Assembly (NCBI RefSeq): GCF_013395055.1
Contig: NZ_CP058349.1
Coordinates: forward strand, 1,054,001-1,118,000
Direction of reading: 5' to 3'
DNA length: 64,000 nucleotides
Source of the DNA: Pseudomonas sp. ABC1
GTDB lineage: Bacteria; Pseudomonadota; Gammaproteobacteria; Pseudomonadales; Pseudomonadaceae
A model generated the notes under the pieces. That model made no database searches. It saw only the letters and a list, made by a program, of their open reading frames with translations, and was not told where the DNA came from. This document shows, piece after piece, positions 62,125-64,000 of the stretch (positions are counted from its first letter, which is position 1; every line of letters begins with the position of its first letter). A program made the translations under genes and the position numbers.

Positions 62125-63000
62125 ATGTCATTTTCCAGCGAAGCACTCCAGGCCTTCACCCATGCAGCCAACAGCGGCTCCTTCAGTGCAGCCGGTCGGC
62201 GCCTGGAGAAAAGCCAGTCGACCATCAGCGAAGCCATCTCGCGCCTGGAAATCGACCTGGGCGTGGAACTGTTCGTGCGGGGCGCCCGCCAATTGCAGCT
62301 CACCGAGGCAGGGCGCAGCCTGCTGCCCCATGCCGAGGAAGTCCTCGCTGCCGGAGATCGGCTGTCGCGCCATGCCGCGCAATTGTCCGCAGGGCTGGAG
62401 ACCCGCCTGACCCTGGTCCTGTCCGATGCCTACCAGCCGGCCCAATACGAGGCACGCCTGCGCGAACTGGACGAGCGCTACCCGGACCTGGAGTTCGAAT
62501 GCGTGATCGGCGAGCACTCCGACGTGCTCGACCTGGTCAGCCAGGGGCGCGCCCAACTCGGACTACTCGCGACACAGGGCAGCTACCCGCCCGACATCGC
62601 ACGTGCCAGCCTGGCCCTCAGTGCCGACTTCGGCCTGTTCGTCGCCCATGACCACTCACTGGCCAGGCAAGCACGCATCACTCAACAGGACCTGGAGTCC
62701 TGGCGTGTCCTTCGCCTGAGCAGCGTCGTGGCCAGCGAAACCCCCAGCGACGACCTGCCCGGCAGCGCAACGCGCTGCTGGTCCGCACCGGACTATCTGC
62801 TGCTGCTGGAAATGGCGGCCCAGGGCTTCGGCTGGGCCGCGCTGCCACGGCAACTGGTAGCGGGCTATGCCAAGGGGCAACTGGCGGAACTGGCCGTGGC
62901 CGGCTGGCCCAAGCATGTGCCGGTGGATGTGGTCTGGTCGCGCCGCAGCCCTCTCGGACCGGCGGCGAGCTGGTTGCTCGATCGCCTGCTGGCCGGATAA
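62125..63000 (+). CDS. LysR family transcriptional regulator
   Basis: A 291-residue regulator. The helix-turn-helix at 18-40 reads NSGSFSAAGRRLEKSQSTISEAI. The effector domain (90-291) has an RLTLVLSDAYQP opening and a typical two-lobed pattern. It is divergent from the PACE transporter gene with an 86-base gap and is probably its activator, as AceR is for aceI. Confidence 0.93.
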   Translation: MSFSSEALQAFTHAANSGSFSAAGRRLEKSQSTISEAISRLEIDLGVELFVRGARQLQLTEAGRSLLPHAEEVLAAGDRLSRHAAQLSAGLETRLTLVLSDAYQPAQYEARLRELDERYPDLEFECVIGEHSDVLDLVSQGRAQLGLLATQGSYPPDIARASLALSADFGLFVAHDHSLARQARITQQDLESWRVLRLSSVVASETPSDDLPGSATRCWSAPDYLLLLEMAAQGFGWAALPRQLVAGYAKGQLAELAVAGWPKHVPVDVVWSRRSPLGPAASWLLDRLLAG

Positions 63001-63042
63001 CGGGCGGTTCCCGCCAAGGACGGGCCGGCTTATCATGCCGCC

Positions 63043-64000
63043 ATGATCAAAGACCCGTTCCAGCGCCTGAACCTCGACCGCGAGGTGCTCAGCGTCAGCC
63101 AGCTCAACAACCGCGCCCGCCTGCTGCTCGAGGATGTCTTCACCGGCATCTGGGTCGAGGGTGAAATCTCCAACCTGGCCAAGCCCGCCTCCGGGCACGT
63201 TTATTTCACCCTGAAAGACAAGCAGGCCCAGGTGCGCTGCGCCCTGTTCCGCCAGAATGCCCTGCGCGTGCGCCAGGTGCTGCGCGACGGGCTGGCGGTG
63301 CGGGTACGCGCCAAGGTCTCGCTGTTCGAAGGGCGTGGCGATTACCAGTTGATCATCGACACCCTGGAACCCGCTGGCGATGGTGCCCTGCGCCTGGCCT
63401 TCGAAGCGCTGCGCGAGCGTCTGGCGGAGGAAGGTCTGTTCGATGCTGCGGACAAGGCAGCCCTGCCCAGCCACCCACAGCGCATCGGTATCGTCACCTC
63501 GCCCACTGGCGCGGTCATCCGCGACATCATCAGCGTCTTCCGACGCCGCGCCCCGCAGGTGGAACTGGTGCTGATACCCACCGCCGTGCAGGGCCGCGAA
63601 GCCACCGAGCAGATCATCCAGGCCCTGGCACTGGCCGACCGCGCCGGCTTCGACGCGCTGATCCTGGCCCGTGGCGGCGGCTCACTGGAGGACCTCTGGT
63701 GCTTCAATGAAGAGGCCGTGGCGCGTGCCATCCATGCCTGCGTCACGCCGATCGTCAGTGCCGTAGGCCATGAAACCGATGTGACCATCGCCGACTTCGT
63801 CGCCGATGTCCGCGCGCCAACGCCTTCCGCCGCCGCCGAGCTGCTGGCGCCGGACAGTCAGGAAATGCACCTGCGCGTCCAGGCCCTGCATCAGCGGCTG
63901 CAACGCGCCCTGCGCGAACGCCTGCGCCATGAGCGCCTGCGCTTCGACAGCCTGCGTCGGCACCTGCGCCACCCGGGCGAACGCCTGCGCCAGCAGGCAC
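63043..64000 (+). CDS. xseA: Exodeoxyribonuclease VII large subunit, partial
   Basis: First 319 residues of XseA; the C-terminus lies beyond the window. The N-terminal OB-fold domain has VEGEISNLAKPASGHVYFTLKD. The catalytic domain has RIGIVTSPTGAVIRDI and the metal/active-site region LARGGGSLEDLWCFNEE and AVGHETDVTIADFVAD. The coiled-coil region follows with QRLQRALRERLRHERL. Exo VII degrades single-stranded DNA in mismatch repair and recombination. Confidence 0.98.
   Translation, partial: MIKDPFQRLNLDREVLSVSQLNNRARLLLEDVFTGIWVEGEISNLAKPASGHVYFTLKDKQAQVRCALFRQNALRVRQVLRDGLAVRVRAKVSLFEGRGDYQLIIDTLEPAGDGALRLAFEALRERLAEEGLFDAADKAALPSHPQRIGIVTSPTGAVIRDIISVFRRRAPQVELVLIPTAVQGREATEQIIQALALADRAGFDALILARGGGSLEDLWCFNEEAVARAIHACVTPIVSAVGHETDVTIADFVADVRAPTPSAAAELLAPDSQEMHLRVQALHQRLQRALRERLRHERLRFDSLRRHLRHPGERLRQQA

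Overview
The window looks like a chromosomal segment of a Pseudomonas species (Pseudomonadaceae). It is GC-rich. The order nitrilase-tldD-darP-pmbA, yhdP-rng-maf-mreDCB, grpE-dnaK-dnaJ-dapB, mutS-cinA-recA-recX, fdxA-mutS and guaA-guaB with xseA nearby matches what is known for the genus. Species cannot be assigned from the sequence alone. No rRNA, tRNA, CRISPR array, transposase or phage gene was seen.

Layout. 1-5932: the start of a copper P-type ATPase (copA, cut by the window edge) diverges from a TonB-dependent siderophore-type receptor that is followed by an SbmA/BacA/YddA-like ABC protein; three ATACCC-type inverted repeats mark this divergent region. 6039-21126: a housekeeping block with nitrilase, TldD/PmbA protease, DarP, an inverted pair of dispersed repeats, YhdP, RNase G, Maf, an extra PEGA/coiled-coil exported protein and MreDCB; mreC seems to start at an AUC codon. 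21452-26100: a three-gene ABC importer joined to nnrS, facing a convergent Dnr-like regulator, behind an FNR/Dnr-type box with good promoter geometry. 26251-32068: the most striking accessory locus, a type XI (Slam) secretion operon with a TonB receptor, a soluble cysteine-free TbpB-barrel (hemophilin-like) cargo and a Slam outer-membrane translocon, more AT-rich than its surroundings and sitting downstream of dapB. 32344-43868: dapB, dnaJ, dnaK, grpE (with two sigma32-type promoters), recX-recA (LexA box), cinA/pncC, a membrane GGDEF protein, mutS and fdxA. 43881-53679: CsbD, a three-gene glycosyltransferase/deacetylase/membrane-protein operon, a MacAB-type tripartite exporter, a DUF2157-like membrane protein and a TetR regulator. 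53760-64000: a TetR-linked alpha/beta hydrolase, a secreted tyrosinase, a GNAT-Rnk fusion, guaA, guaB, a zinc-ribbon protein, a divergent PACE efflux/LysR pair, and the start of xseA.

How it fits together. Several accessory loci concern metals, heme or nitric oxide: copA plus receptor, NnrS plus Dnr, and the Slam/receptor operon. The same 14-mer, TTGATAATTGTCAT, lies upstream of both the nnrS operon and the Slam-linked receptor, which suggests a shared regulator of either the FNR/Dnr or the Fur kind. Start codons were chosen from ribosome-binding sites, signal peptides, family lengths and neighbour overlaps.
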